A DNA stretch of 64,000 bases, from NCBI GenBank assembly GCA_050946575.1, contig JBMNVB010000001.1, positions 194,318 to 258,317 of the forward strand, in the 5' to 3' direction. Positions 8,975-17,052 of this stretch are shown here, in pieces (the first letter of the stretch is position 1; each line of letters opens with the position of its first letter). The translations under genes and the position numbers were made by a program. This stretch comes from JALCRY01 sp050946575. GTDB lineage: Bacteria > Bacillota > Clostridia > Peptostreptococcales > Anaerovoracaceae. Below the pieces are notes generated by a model. It saw only the letters and a program-made list of their open reading frames with translations, was not told the DNA's origin and ran no database searches.

Positions 8975-9373
8975 ATGTCACAGACTTTAAAATTAACGAT
9001 ACCGGGAAATCCGGAATATATCAGGATCTCAAAGAACACGGTCGGCTGCGCGGCGTCTCTTGCCGGCTTCGATTACGAAAGCATCGAAGACATCAAGATA
9101 GCCGTCGGCGAGGCCTGCAAGAATATCACCTGCCACGGATTCTCCGGATGGGCGGAGCATTATGATCTCGTATGCGATATAGATGATGCCGGGATGCGTA
9201 TCACAGTTACTGACTGCGATCCCGCCCATGAAGTGAAAAAGGAAATAAAGCCGTGCTCGTCATGCCCGCAGGAGGGAGAGCTGGGTATGTGCATTGTTGA
9301 GTCCGTAATGGACGAAGTGAAGATCCTGAATGACAATGACGAGAGGGCCATTGTCATGGTAAAGAGAAAATAG
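8975..9373 (+). CDS. RsbW/SpoIIAB-type anti-sigma factor (serine kinase)
   Basis: The 132-residue protein is a GHKL ATPase of the anti-sigma type: VGEACKNITCHGF is the N-box and GELGMCIVESVMDEV a G2-type segment. Proteins of this family bind a sigma factor and are released by an anti-anti-sigma (RsbV/SpoIIAA), which they phosphorylate. The gene follows gyrA by 12 bp and precedes a SigB-family gene by 21 bp, so the sigma factor is its likely partner. An in-frame ATG at 8966 is part of the AGGAG ribosome binding site; 8975 is preferred. No RsbV-like gene is in the window. Confidence 0.88.
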   Translation: MSQTLKLTIPGNPEYIRISKNTVGCAASLAGFDYESIEDIKIAVGEACKNITCHGFSGWAEHYDLVCDIDDAGMRITVTDCDPAHEVKKEIKPCSSCPQEGELGMCIVESVMDEVKILNDNDERAIVMVKRK

Positions 9374-9394
9374 TCTCCCGGGACTTGACTTATT

Positions 9395-10129
9395 ATGACT
9401 GAAAAGGAAATGTTCAGGGAATATCGGAAGACCCGAGACATAGAGCTCAGGAACAGGCTCGTCGAGGATCATCTTTACATGGTCGATATTCTCATAAAAA
9501 AATATCTCGGTAAAGGCGTCGAGCGGGACGATCTGTATCAGGTCGGAGCTATGGCACTGATATCCGCCGTTGACAGATTCGATCCCGAAAAGGGATTCGA
9601 ATTCAGCAGCTTTGCCACGCCCACGATCATCGGGGAGATAAAGAAATATTTCCGCGATAAGGGCTGGAGCATGAAGGTGCCGCGAAGACTGAAGGAAATC
9701 TCGGTGGCGATACCCGGAGCGAGAGAGCGTCTGTCGGCCCGGCTCGGCCGCACTCCCACAGTGAAGGAGATCGCCGACTACATGGGGCTCCAGGAGGACG
9801 ATATTCTGCAGGCCATGGAGAGCAGTCTCGCGTACGGCACGTATTCACTGAACCAGACGTTCGATGACGACAGCGAGGATTCCGGACATGCGAGATTCGA
9901 AAAATACGCATCGAAGGAAGAACGCGGCTACGACAGTCTCGAAGACAGAGAGATAATCGAGAACGTACTCGACAAGTTAAGCGATACTCACAAATATATT
10001 TTCAAGAAACGTTTCATAGAAGAGAAGTCGCAGGCTGAGATCGCAAAGGATCTGGGCGTGTCACAGATGACAGTGTCACGCGCGGAAAAGACGATCCGCG
10101 ACAAATTCAGGGCAGAATTCGCGAAATAG
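9395..10129 (+). CDS. SigB/SigF/SigG-family RNA polymerase sigma factor
   Basis: A 244-residue group 3 sigma factor. Region 2 shows YLGKGVERDDLYQVGAMALI and FSSFATPTIIGEIKKYFRDK, region 3 VPRRLKEI and TPTVKEIADYM, and region 4 KRFIEEKSQAEIAKDLGVSQMTVSR. This arrangement is typical of general-stress SigB or forespore SigF/SigG. The lack of sporulation neighbours such as spoIIAA and the site beside gyrA favour a stress sigma, but sequence alone does not settle this. The start ATG has only a weak upstream ribosome binding site, consistent with coupling to the anti-sigma gene. Confidence 0.9.
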   Translation: MTEKEMFREYRKTRDIELRNRLVEDHLYMVDILIKKYLGKGVERDDLYQVGAMALISAVDRFDPEKGFEFSSFATPTIIGEIKKYFRDKGWSMKVPRRLKEISVAIPGARERLSARLGRTPTVKEIADYMGLQEDDILQAMESSLAYGTYSLNQTFDDDSEDSGHARFEKYASKEERGYDSLEDREIIENVLDKLSDTHKYIFKKRFIEEKSQAEIAKDLGVSQMTVSRAEKTIRDKFRAEFAK

Positions 10130-10144
10130 ACGGGAGGCATTGCT

Positions 10145-11065
10145 ATGACACTGCTCCAGATGAGCTACATTATCGAGATCTATCAGCGCGGTTCCATGAA
10201 CAAGGCCGCCCAGGCGATGTTCATATCACAGTCGACGATCTCGTCGGCGGTGAAAGTCGTGGAGGAAGAACTCGGGATAGAGATATTCTACCGCACGAAT
10301 AAGGGAATAGCCGCAACGGAAGAGGGAAAGGATCTCATCGCACTCATTAAACCGATAGTGGAACAGTCGCGGAGAGTCGAACGCCACTATCTCGACAAGA
10401 ATTCGGCAGACACCGTGAAACTCTCGGTCTCATCGCAGCGCTATCCTTTCTGTGCACAGGCGTTTGTGGAATTCATGAATGCCCATGAGGAGAGCAGACA
10501 GAATCTGCAGTATAAAGAATGCGAACTCGATAAAGCCATAAGAGACGTGTCGGGACGACGCAGCGAGATCGGCATAGTGTTCATCTCCCCGGCCACGGGG
10601 AAATACATGATGAAGCTGTTCGCCACATATGATCTGGCGTTCAGACCGATCAGAGACATCAAGCCGAAGATCTACGTCAGAAAAGGGCATCCCCTCGCGG
10701 AGCGGAAGAGCGTGTCTCTTGAAGAACTCAGAAACTACCCGATAGTCGCATATGAAAAGAGCGACCTCAGCGCATTCAACTTCTCGGAGGAAGTCGCGCT
10801 GACAGATAAATACAGTTTCGACAAGATAATCACGATCAATGACCGTGCTTCGTTCTATGAGATCGCTACCAAGTGCGACGCTGTCACTACCGGGACCGGC
10901 ATCATCCCTCCCGGGTACGGATGTGACGATATCGTGACGATCCCCATTGAAGAGGAACAGGAAGTAATGAAAATCGGATATATCAAACTGGGAGAAATGC
11001 CGCTCACAAAATACGCAGAGGAATTTATAGGCTATCTTTCAGAAATTCTTTCACACTATGAGTAG
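10145..11065 (+). CDS. LysR-family transcriptional regulator
   Basis: A 306-residue regulator with the N-terminal winged helix-turn-helix of the LysR family (residues 1-60: GSMNKAAQAMFISQSTISSAVKVVEEELG) and a C-terminal periplasmic-binding-like effector domain. The start has GGGAGG 8 bp upstream. It lies 15 bp after the sigma gene in the same direction and is followed by a strong terminator, so it closes the gyrBA-sigma transcription block. It is not next to a divergent target, so its regulon is unknown. Confidence 0.88.
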   Translation: MTLLQMSYIIEIYQRGSMNKAAQAMFISQSTISSAVKVVEEELGIEIFYRTNKGIAATEEGKDLIALIKPIVEQSRRVERHYLDKNSADTVKLSVSSQRYPFCAQAFVEFMNAHEESRQNLQYKECELDKAIRDVSGRRSEIGIVFISPATGKYMMKLFATYDLAFRPIRDIKPKIYVRKGHPLAERKSVSLEELRNYPIVAYEKSDLSAFNFSEEVALTDKYSFDKIITINDRASFYEIATKCDAVTTGTGIIPPGYGCDDIVTIPIEEEQEVMKIGYIKLGEMPLTKYAEEFIGYLSEILSHYE

Positions 11066-11090
11066 AAAATTTACAGAAAATTTTCAATTC

Positions 11091-11116
11091 CCCGCGCATT
11101 GATGCGCGGGTTTTTT
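11091..11116 (+). terminator. intrinsic terminator after LysR gene
   Basis: Arms CCCGCGC (11091-11097) and GCGCGGG (11104-11110), six-base loop ATTGAT, then TTTTTT. The loop and the inner bases of the arms form a complete copy of the recurrent GCATTGATGC motif. Confidence 0.9.
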
Positions 11117-11259
11117 CATCGTTATTTATGATTTCGAACATTATAATAGTGCCTGCAGGCATTGATTTTCAGTGGTCTGACAACAATTGACCGGAATTGT
11201 GCCTAAAAATGCAGCGATTTGCTATAGCCGGCCTCGATACCAAAGTTCAATTTTTAGAA

Positions 11260-11289
11260 TTGTCAGATTTTTAGATAATATGCTATGCT
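11260..11289 (+). promoter_or_regulatory. candidate promoter for methionine gamma-lyase
   Basis: TTGTCA (11260-11265), 18-bp spacer, TATGCT (11284-11289), about 63 bp before the TTG start. The 140 bp upstream hold no riboswitch that I can recognise. Confidence 0.5.
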
Positions 11290-11352
11290 GAATTTACAGG
11301 ATAATGCTTTCCACACACAAAGCAGATATTTTTTTTTCAGGAGGTGCATATT

Positions 11353-12540
11353 TTGGCTAATAAAGGTTTTGGTACACGTGCTATTCATGAGGGAAACGTA
11401 AAGGATACACAGTTCGGCGCATTGACCATGCCGATCTATCAGACATCGACATTCATATTCGATGACTGTGCTCAGGGCGCTGCCCGTTTCGCCGGCGAAG
11501 AAGACGGATTTATTTATACACGTCTCGGAAATCCGACGACGATGATGCTGCAGCAGAAGGTCGCTGCTCTCGAAGGCGGAGAAGCATGCGTCGCGACATC
11601 GTCCGGCATGGGCGCTATCTCGGCGGCTATCTGGTCGGTAGCGGGAGCCGGAAAGAAGATCATCGCTGACAAGGTACTGTACGGCTGCACGTTCGCGCTG
11701 CTGAACGACGGCGTTACAGGGTACGGCGTGGAGACGGAGTTCATCGATCTTATGGATCTGGACGCTCTGAAGGCCGCTCTGACGGATAATACATGTGCTG
11801 TTTATCTCGAAACGATGGCGAATCCGACGATGAAGGTCGCGGATATCGAGAAGATCGCGGAGATCGCTCATGGATTCAACAAGGACATTAAGGTCATAGT
11901 TGACAATACTTTCGCTTCGCCTTACTGCTGCAGACCGCTCGAACTCGGCGCGGACGTTGTCGTTCACTCGGCTACGAAGTATCTCAACGGTCACGGAGAC
12001 GTTATCGCGGGATTCGTGGTTTCCGACGCTGAATTCATCACGAAGGTCGCGATGAAGGGCATTAAGGACATGACGGGAACTGTCATAGGGCCGTTTGAAT
12101 CATTCCTGATCCTCAGAGGACTGAAGACTCTGGAGATCCGTATGGACAGACATTGTGAGAATCAGAAGAAGATCGCTGAATTCCTGAAGAGCTGCCCTGA
12201 GGTCAAGAAGGTTTACTATCCGGGATTCGAAGACTTCCCGAATCACGATGTTGCTGTAAAGGAAATGCCGAACGGATTCGGCGGAATGGTGACATTCGAA
12301 CTCGAATCGAGAGAAGCGGGCGAGAAGTTCTGCAATTCGCTTGAGCTCTGCACACTTGCTGTATCTCTCGGCGACGCTGAGACGCTGATCGAGCATCCGG
12401 CTTCGATGACACACTCGACATACACTGCTGAAGAACTCGCGGCTTCGGGCATCGATCCGGGAATGATCAGATTCTCGTGCGGACTCGAAAATGCCGATGA
12501 CATTATCGAGGATATCAAGCAGGCTTTGGCAAAACTTTAA
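11353..12540 (+). CDS. mgl: methionine gamma-lyase
   Basis: A PLP enzyme of the Cys/Met-metabolism family that splits methionine to methanethiol, ammonia and 2-oxobutyrate. In the 395 residues the PLP lysine motif SATKYLNGHGD is present, and LYGCTFALL carries the Tyr-Gly-Cys that marks gamma-lyases, as opposed to cystathionine lyases and synthases. The TTG at 11353 (MANKGFGTRAIHEG) is chosen because AGGAGGTG ends 6 bp upstream; the GTG in that site would give an implausible start. Codon choice resembles that of the highly expressed genes. Homocysteine or cysteine may be alternative substrates. Confidence 0.88.
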   Translation: MANKGFGTRAIHEGNVKDTQFGALTMPIYQTSTFIFDDCAQGAARFAGEEDGFIYTRLGNPTTMMLQQKVAALEGGEACVATSSGMGAISAAIWSVAGAGKKIIADKVLYGCTFALLNDGVTGYGVETEFIDLMDLDALKAALTDNTCAVYLETMANPTMKVADIEKIAEIAHGFNKDIKVIVDNTFASPYCCRPLELGADVVVHSATKYLNGHGDVIAGFVVSDAEFITKVAMKGIKDMTGTVIGPFESFLILRGLKTLEIRMDRHCENQKKIAEFLKSCPEVKKVYYPGFEDFPNHDVAVKEMPNGFGGMVTFELESREAGEKFCNSLELCTLAVSLGDAETLIEHPASMTHSTYTAEELAASGIDPGMIRFSCGLENADDIIEDIKQALAKL

Positions 12541-12592
12541 TTATTTGACCGGAGGATGAGGTATCAGGTCGGTTTTAATAATATGTTGTGGC

Positions 12593-12624
12593 GGAAACGG
12601 TCCCTGGGTCGGGGCCGTTTCCGT
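12593..12624 (+). terminator. hairpin after mgl, possible terminator
   Basis: Arms CGGAAACGG (12593-12601) and CCGTTTCCG (12616-12624) around a 14-base loop. The tract after it is only TTATTC, so termination would be weak or factor-assisted. Confidence 0.45.
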
Positions 12625-12649
12625 TATTCCCATATAGCATAATTATGGT

Positions 12650-12655
12650 ATAATA
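12650..12655 (+). promoter_or_regulatory. extended -10 box directly before plsC
   Basis: TGG-TATAAT (TATAAT 12650-12655) ends only 5 bp before the plsC ATG. Transcription starting about 7 bp after a -10 box would begin at the start codon, giving a leaderless message. I see no good -35 and no ribosome binding site. Confidence 0.55.
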
Positions 12656-12660
12656 CGTTC

Positions 12661-13452
12661 ATGATTATTATCAGAAACATCCCGACGATCATTAGACTTG
12701 CCGGGTCGCTGCCCCCGCTGAAGGAACTTAAGAAGGAGATCGACGGCGCCAGGGCGGCCGGTGATGACGAAACTGAGCGCATCGCCATCAGAAAAGCGGA
12801 AGACATCTGGGGAGATGAGCTCATAGAGAGGCTGCAGATAGACCTGCATGTGGAGGGGCGTGAGAATATCCCGGATGAGGGTCCTGTAGTTTTTGTGAGC
12901 AATCATCAGGGGTACAGCGACGTCCCCTGCTGTTTCGCTGCAATACACGGGATCCAGTTCGGATTCGTCGCGAAGCGCTCGCTCGGAAGAGTGCCGTTTT
13001 TCGGGAAATGGATATACAGGGTGAGGAGCACGTTCATCGACAGAAAGGATAAGAGATCATCCGTGCGCGCCATACTTGACGGCATTGATAATATAAAGCA
13101 CGGATTTTCGATGGTGATTTTTCCGGAGGGCACGAGAGCGCGCTGCTCGACGATGCGCGAGTTCAAGCCAGGCGCCGTGAAACTGGCCATAAAGCCTGAA
13201 GTGCCTGTCGTGCCGGTGTCGATCAACGGGACGTATAATGTTTACGAGAGATACGGCGTGGTGAAGCCTGCGAGAGTGGACGTCATGATACACGAACCGA
13301 TAGAGACGAAGGGCATGACGCGCCGCGACGAAGAGGCGCTCACAGAGAAGCTGTATGAGATAATAAAAGCCGGGGTCGATAAACAGGCCGCCGGAAATCC
13401 GGAGAGTATTTTCGAACCTGACATAAAGGGGTTCGATCCCAAGAGTTGTTAA
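12661..13452 (+). CDS. plsC: 1-acyl-sn-glycerol-3-phosphate acyltransferase
   Basis: PlsC makes phosphatidic acid from lysophosphatidate in membrane lipid synthesis. The 263-residue protein has the acyltransferase blocks: SNHQGYSDVP (variant of NHxxxxD, with Q for the usual S), a central RSTFIDR block, and FPEGTRAR. The N-terminal MIIIRNIPTIIRL is a plausible membrane-proximal start. There is no ribosome binding site; instead a -10 box abuts the ATG, so initiation may be leaderless. It is followed by ybjQ-like and PAP2 genes. Confidence 0.9.
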   Translation: MIIIRNIPTIIRLAGSLPPLKELKKEIDGARAAGDDETERIAIRKAEDIWGDELIERLQIDLHVEGRENIPDEGPVVFVSNHQGYSDVPCCFAAIHGIQFGFVAKRSLGRVPFFGKWIYRVRSTFIDRKDKRSSVRAILDGIDNIKHGFSMVIFPEGTRARCSTMREFKPGAVKLAIKPEVPVVPVSINGTYNVYERYGVVKPARVDVMIHEPIETKGMTRRDEEALTEKLYEIIKAGVDKQAAGNPESIFEPDIKGFDPKSC

Positions 13453-13476
13453 GAGTTGTCAGAGAGGGAGGAAAAA

Positions 13477-13788
13477 TTGGAACTTACTACGCTTAACTAT
13501 TTCCCGGGAAGGGAAGTCGAGAACATCGGCATCGTAAAGGGAAACACGGTGACCACCAAGAACGTTGGAAAGGATATCGGCGCGGGACTGAAGTCGTTAG
13601 TCGGCGGAGAACTCGTGAGTTATACGAAGATGCTGAATGAAGCGAGAGAGGTCGCGACGCAGAGGATGGTCGAAGAGGCGGAATCGCTCGGAGCGGATGC
13701 GGTCCTGCTCGTGCGTTACTCTTCCGCTGCGATCATGCAGGGAGCGGCCGAGATAATAGCTTACGGCACGGCCGTAAAATTCAAATAA
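13477..13788 (+). CDS. YbjQ/UPF0145 family protein
   Basis: A 103-residue protein of the YbjQ (DUF74) family, seen as a pentameric fold sometimes described as heavy-metal-binding; its cellular role is not known. The recognisable pattern is IVKGNTVTTKNVGKDIGAGLKSLVGGELVSYTKML followed by ADAVLLVRYSSA, with RM-EEAESLG between (motifs cited in pieces). A TTG at 13477 is taken as the start because GGGAGG lies 5-6 bp upstream; the longer frame begins upstream of that site. It lies between plsC and a PAP2 phosphatase with short gaps. Confidence 0.85.
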   Translation: MELTTLNYFPGREVENIGIVKGNTVTTKNVGKDIGAGLKSLVGGELVSYTKMLNEAREVATQRMVEEAESLGADAVLLVRYSSAAIMQGAAEIIAYGTAVKFK

Positions 13789-13801
13789 CGGAGAACGGTA
13801 A

Positions 13802-14596
13802 ATGGGCGAGAAATATACTAAGATCACGGTCGATTATGTGGAGAAAAAGGCCAGGAATACGGAGATCATCTGGCTGATAATTTCCCTTGCCGCATTCGCC
13901 GGCATGACGTATCTCGTCGTGACGGGGAAGACGCAGAGACTGGATGAAAACTGGCTTATAGCACTGGACAATTCGAGAGCGGGCTGGATGACGACTCTGA
14001 TGGAGCTGTTCACATACATAGGCACCTGGCAGGCGATTGTGGTCGTATGTCTGCTGCTGCTAATGTACAGGAGCACGATGCTGAGTTACGGGATACCGGT
14101 AAGTATAGCGGGCATTATAGAGCTCATCGTGAATCATGCGGTCAAAGTCAGTGTCGCGAGGCCGCGTCCGGATGAAGCGTATATGGTGCTGCATGAAGGA
14201 GGCTATTCATATCCGAGCGGACACGCGTGCGCCGCGTTCGCAGTATATTTTCTCCTAGCATTGCTTGTGATAAAGTATATACCGAAATACAAGGGATCCC
14301 CGAGGAAGTCGATAAGCGCTCTGCTCATCACGGTCGCGATAATGATCGGGTTATCGCGCGCATATCTCGGAGTGCATTATATGTGCGACGTCATAGGAGG
14401 ACAGCTGCTCGGGCTTGCCATAGCCATGGTCGTAATGCTGTTCTGGGGATGGGTCGCGAGAAAGAAGAATATCGAGATCGCGCGCCGGGTATCACCTGCC
14501 GATAATGTTGAATTCAACAGGGTCAAGTCCGAACGGCTCAATGATGATATAGGGGGCAAGATCGAGAAGAAGAACAGACATAAAAAACGGAACTGA
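13802..14596 (+). CDS. PAP2-family membrane phosphatase
   Basis: A 264-residue integral membrane protein with about six hydrophobic segments and the three PAP2 motifs: KVSVARPRP, YPSGHACAA and SRAYLGVHYMCDVIGG. The conserved histidines of motifs 2 and 3 are present. Family members dephosphorylate phosphatidic acid, phosphatidylglycerophosphate or undecaprenyl pyrophosphate. Being next to plsC suggests a lipid substrate, but a BcrC-like role is equally possible. The C-terminal tail is basic and cytoplasmic. Confidence 0.88.
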   Translation: MGEKYTKITVDYVEKKARNTEIIWLIISLAAFAGMTYLVVTGKTQRLDENWLIALDNSRAGWMTTLMELFTYIGTWQAIVVVCLLLLMYRSTMLSYGIPVSIAGIIELIVNHAVKVSVARPRPDEAYMVLHEGGYSYPSGHACAAFAVYFLLALLVIKYIPKYKGSPRKSISALLITVAIMIGLSRAYLGVHYMCDVIGGQLLGLAIAMVVMLFWGWVARKKNIEIARRVSPADNVEFNRVKSERLNDDIGGKIEKKNRHKKRN

Positions 14597-14620
14597 AAAG
14601 TTTACAGTTATTTTATATGT

Positions 14621-14658
14621 AATAACACGGGATTTTATAATCCCGCGTTATTTTTTTT
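14621..14658 (+). terminator. intrinsic terminator after PAP2 gene
   Basis: Arms AATAACACGGGATT (14621-14634) and AATCCCGCGTTATT (14639-14652) pair with one mismatch around TTAT, followed by a run of Ts. Confidence 0.92.
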
Positions 14659-14695
14659 GCAAATGAAGGCTGAAGACTGAAGGGTGCAGTAAAAG

Positions 14696-15646
14696 ATGGA
14701 AAAGAAAATATCTCTTGTCGTCCCCTGCTTCAATGAGGAGGAGGCGCTTCCGTATTTTATCAAAGAGTGTCTGTCGGTCATGAAGAAGATCGGATGCGAT
14801 TATGATATTATCTTCGTCGACGACGGATCTTCTGACGAAACACTGACACTGATGAAGGAGTTCGCGTCCTTCCATTCGCACGTCGAGTATATTTCCTTTT
14901 CGAGGAATTTCGGCAAGGAGGCGGCGATGTATGCGGGGATGTGCAATGCGGACGGAGATTATGTCGCGGTCATGGACGCGGACATGCAGGATCCGCCGGC
15001 ACTGCTTCCGGAGATGCTGGAGATACTGGAAACGGGAGAATACGACTGCGTGGCGACAAGGCGGGAGGACCGCAGAGGCGAGCCCCGTGTCAGGAGCTGG
15101 TTCGCGAGGAGGTTCTACCGTCTCATGGACAGGATCTCGGACAGCAATATGACGGACGGCGCGAGGGATTTCAGGCTGATGACGCGGCGCATGACGGACG
15201 CCGTGATCGCGATGAGGGAATCCGACCGGTTCTCAAAGGGAATATTCGGATGGGTCGGATTCAGGACGTACTGGCTGCCGTATGAGAATACCGAACGCGT
15301 GGCCGGCGAGACGAAATGGAGTTTCATGAAGCTCACGCGCTACGCACTGGACGGCATCGTTGACTTTTCACGAAAGCCTCTGGATGCGGTGCCGGCGGCC
15401 GGAGGGATAATAACGCTATTTGGGCTTTTCGCATTGATAAAGCTGCTCGTAAAGCAGCTCGCGAAGGGAGTCGCGACGGATCCGGCGTGGTATGTGCTCA
15501 CCGCTGTCGTGATCGCGTGCGGTGTGCAGATCCTGTTTCTCGGCGTGCTCGCGCAGTATATAGCATCAATGCACAGAGAGCTGAAGAACAGACCTCACTA
15601 TATTATTTCTGAAACGAGCATCAGGGATGCCGGAAGGATAGGATAA
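14696..15646 (+). CDS. family 2 glycosyltransferase, CsbB/GtrB-like
   Basis: A 316-residue enzyme with an N-terminal GT-A domain (VVPCFNEEEALP, FVDDGSSDET, MDADMQDPP with the metal-binding DxD, and the acceptor block DGARDFRLM) and two C-terminal membrane helices (about 225-250 and 262-285). Such enzymes load a sugar onto undecaprenyl phosphate on the inner face of the membrane. The gene is followed without a gap by a nucleotidyltransferase and then by GtrA and YfhO genes, matching the three-part CsbB-GtrA-YfhO route that decorates lipoteichoic acid in Firmicutes. Confidence 0.9.
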   Translation: MEKKISLVVPCFNEEEALPYFIKECLSVMKKIGCDYDIIFVDDGSSDETLTLMKEFASFHSHVEYISFSRNFGKEAAMYAGMCNADGDYVAVMDADMQDPPALLPEMLEILETGEYDCVATRREDRRGEPRVRSWFARRFYRLMDRISDSNMTDGARDFRLMTRRMTDAVIAMRESDRFSKGIFGWVGFRTYWLPYENTERVAGETKWSFMKLTRYALDGIVDFSRKPLDAVPAAGGIITLFGLFALIKLLVKQLAKGVATDPAWYVLTAVVIACGVQILFLGVLAQYIASMHRELKNRPHYIISETSIRDAGRIG

Positions 15647-16606
15647 ATGGAAAGGAAAACGAGTCTGATAATCATGGCGGCGGGGCTCGGAACCCGCTAC
15701 GGAAACGGTATCAAGCAGCTGGACAGAGTCGGTCCTGCCGGCGAGATCATCATGGATTACTCCGTGCACGACGCGGTGGACGCGGGGTTTGACAGGATCG
15801 TGATCGTGATCAGGAAAGATATCGAAAGGGAATTCCGTGAAGTGATAGGCGACAGGATAGGAAAACTGTGCGCTTCGAAGGGCGCGGAAGTCTCATATGT
15901 ATTCCAGGATATCAATGATCTGCCGGGCGGGGTCAAAGTGCCGGAAGGCAGGACGAAGCCGTGGGGAACGGGAGCCGCGGTCCTCGCGTGCAGGGACATT
16001 ATCCGCGAGCCGTTCGCAGTCATCAATGCAGACGACTATTACGGGAAGACGGCGTTCCGCAGGATCCGGAGATTCCTGGCCGGAAGCCGCCCCTGCGGGC
16101 GCAGGTTCTGCATGGCAGGTTATTCTCTCAGCAGGACGCTCAGCGAGAACGGCTCCGTGAACCGCGGGATATGCAGGATCGGAAAGGACGGATATCTCAG
16201 GTCCATATCCGAGACATCGGACATCGTGAAAACGGCGGACGGCGCCGCGATAGAAACGCGGCTCGAAAACGGACACAGAGAATATTTCAACCTAGATCCG
16301 AACACGCCCGTTTCGATGAATATGTGGGGATTCACGCCGGATTTCCTCCCGATGCTCGAATGGGGATTCAGTGAATTTCTCCGGAAATACGGCGGCACGA
16401 CGGATGAGGAATTCCTCATACCGGTTTTCGTGAACGGGCTTCTGAAAGAAGGAAAGATCTCTGTCAGGGTGCTCCCGACAGAGGACAGCTGGTTCGGTGT
16501 TACGTACAGCAGGGACAGGGCGGAAGCGAACCGCTCGATAATGCGGCTAATAGAAATGGGCGAATACAGCCGCGATCTTTTCGCAGACTGGCAGCAGGCG
16601 CCGTGA
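15647..16606 (+). CDS. sugar-nucleotide-type nucleotidyltransferase (copy 1)
   Basis: A 319-residue protein with the nucleotidyltransferase start LIIMAAGLGTRYGNGIKQLD, the KPWGTGAAVL segment, and AVINADDYYG, a likely metal-binding site. It belongs to the same family as the protein at 31987-32904. The substrate is not evident. It begins one base after the glycosyltransferase stop and precedes GtrA by 14 bp, so it probably makes or modifies an activated donor for the module. Nucleotidyltransferases are not part of the described CsbB-GtrA-YfhO systems. Confidence 0.8.
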   Translation: MERKTSLIIMAAGLGTRYGNGIKQLDRVGPAGEIIMDYSVHDAVDAGFDRIVIVIRKDIEREFREVIGDRIGKLCASKGAEVSYVFQDINDLPGGVKVPEGRTKPWGTGAAVLACRDIIREPFAVINADDYYGKTAFRRIRRFLAGSRPCGRRFCMAGYSLSRTLSENGSVNRGICRIGKDGYLRSISETSDIVKTADGAAIETRLENGHREYFNLDPNTPVSMNMWGFTPDFLPMLEWGFSEFLRKYGGTTDEEFLIPVFVNGLLKEGKISVRVLPTEDSWFGVTYSRDRAEANRSIMRLIEMGEYSRDLFADWQQAP

Positions 16607-16620
16607 AGGAGGCGTGACGG

Positions 16621-17052
16621 ATGATACGGAAAATTTTCAGACTGATGAATACAGAGACCTTCCGATATCTGGTCATCGGAGGGTGCACCACGCTCCTGAG
16701 TTTCGTGACGTATGTCACGTTCTGCAGGGGACTTGGCTGGGACGTAACGACGGCGAATGTCACGTCGATCATTATTTCCATATTATTCGCATATACGGCC
16801 AACAAGATCATCGTATTCCGCTCTGTGTGCGCCAGCACATCCGGTGTGGTGTTCGAATTCGGGAAATTCATCTCGGGAAGACTGTTCACCATGCTGCTCG
16901 AAGTCGGAGGAGTGTTCCTGTTCTACAACATCTTCCGATGGGACGAGGTGCTAGCGAAGGTCCTGACACAGGTCGCGGTGATCGTAATGAATTACATCAT
17001 CAGCAAATTCTTCGTATTCACTGATGTGCGGAAGGACGCGGGCAATGCTTAG
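16621..17052 (+). CDS. GtrA-family membrane protein (putative lipid-sugar flippase)
   Basis: A 143-residue protein with four predicted membrane helices and the GtrA-family features FRYLVIGGCTTLLSF near the start and NYIISKFFVF near the end. GtrA proteins are thought to move undecaprenyl-phosphate-linked sugars across the membrane. The start has GGAGG upstream and lies 14 bp after the nucleotidyltransferase; its 3' end overlaps the YfhO start by 8 bp. Confidence 0.87.
   Translation: MIRKIFRLMNTETFRYLVIGGCTTLLSFVTYVTFCRGLGWDVTTANVTSIIISILFAYTANKIIVFRSVCASTSGVVFEFGKFISGRLFTMLLEVGGVFLFYNIFRWDEVLAKVLTQVAVIVMNYIISKFFVFTDVRKDAGNA

Noticed and set aside
13425..13445. tRNA-like GGTTCGATCCC string
   Set aside because: It is the 3' end of plsC coding sequence and no cloverleaf can be drawn around it.
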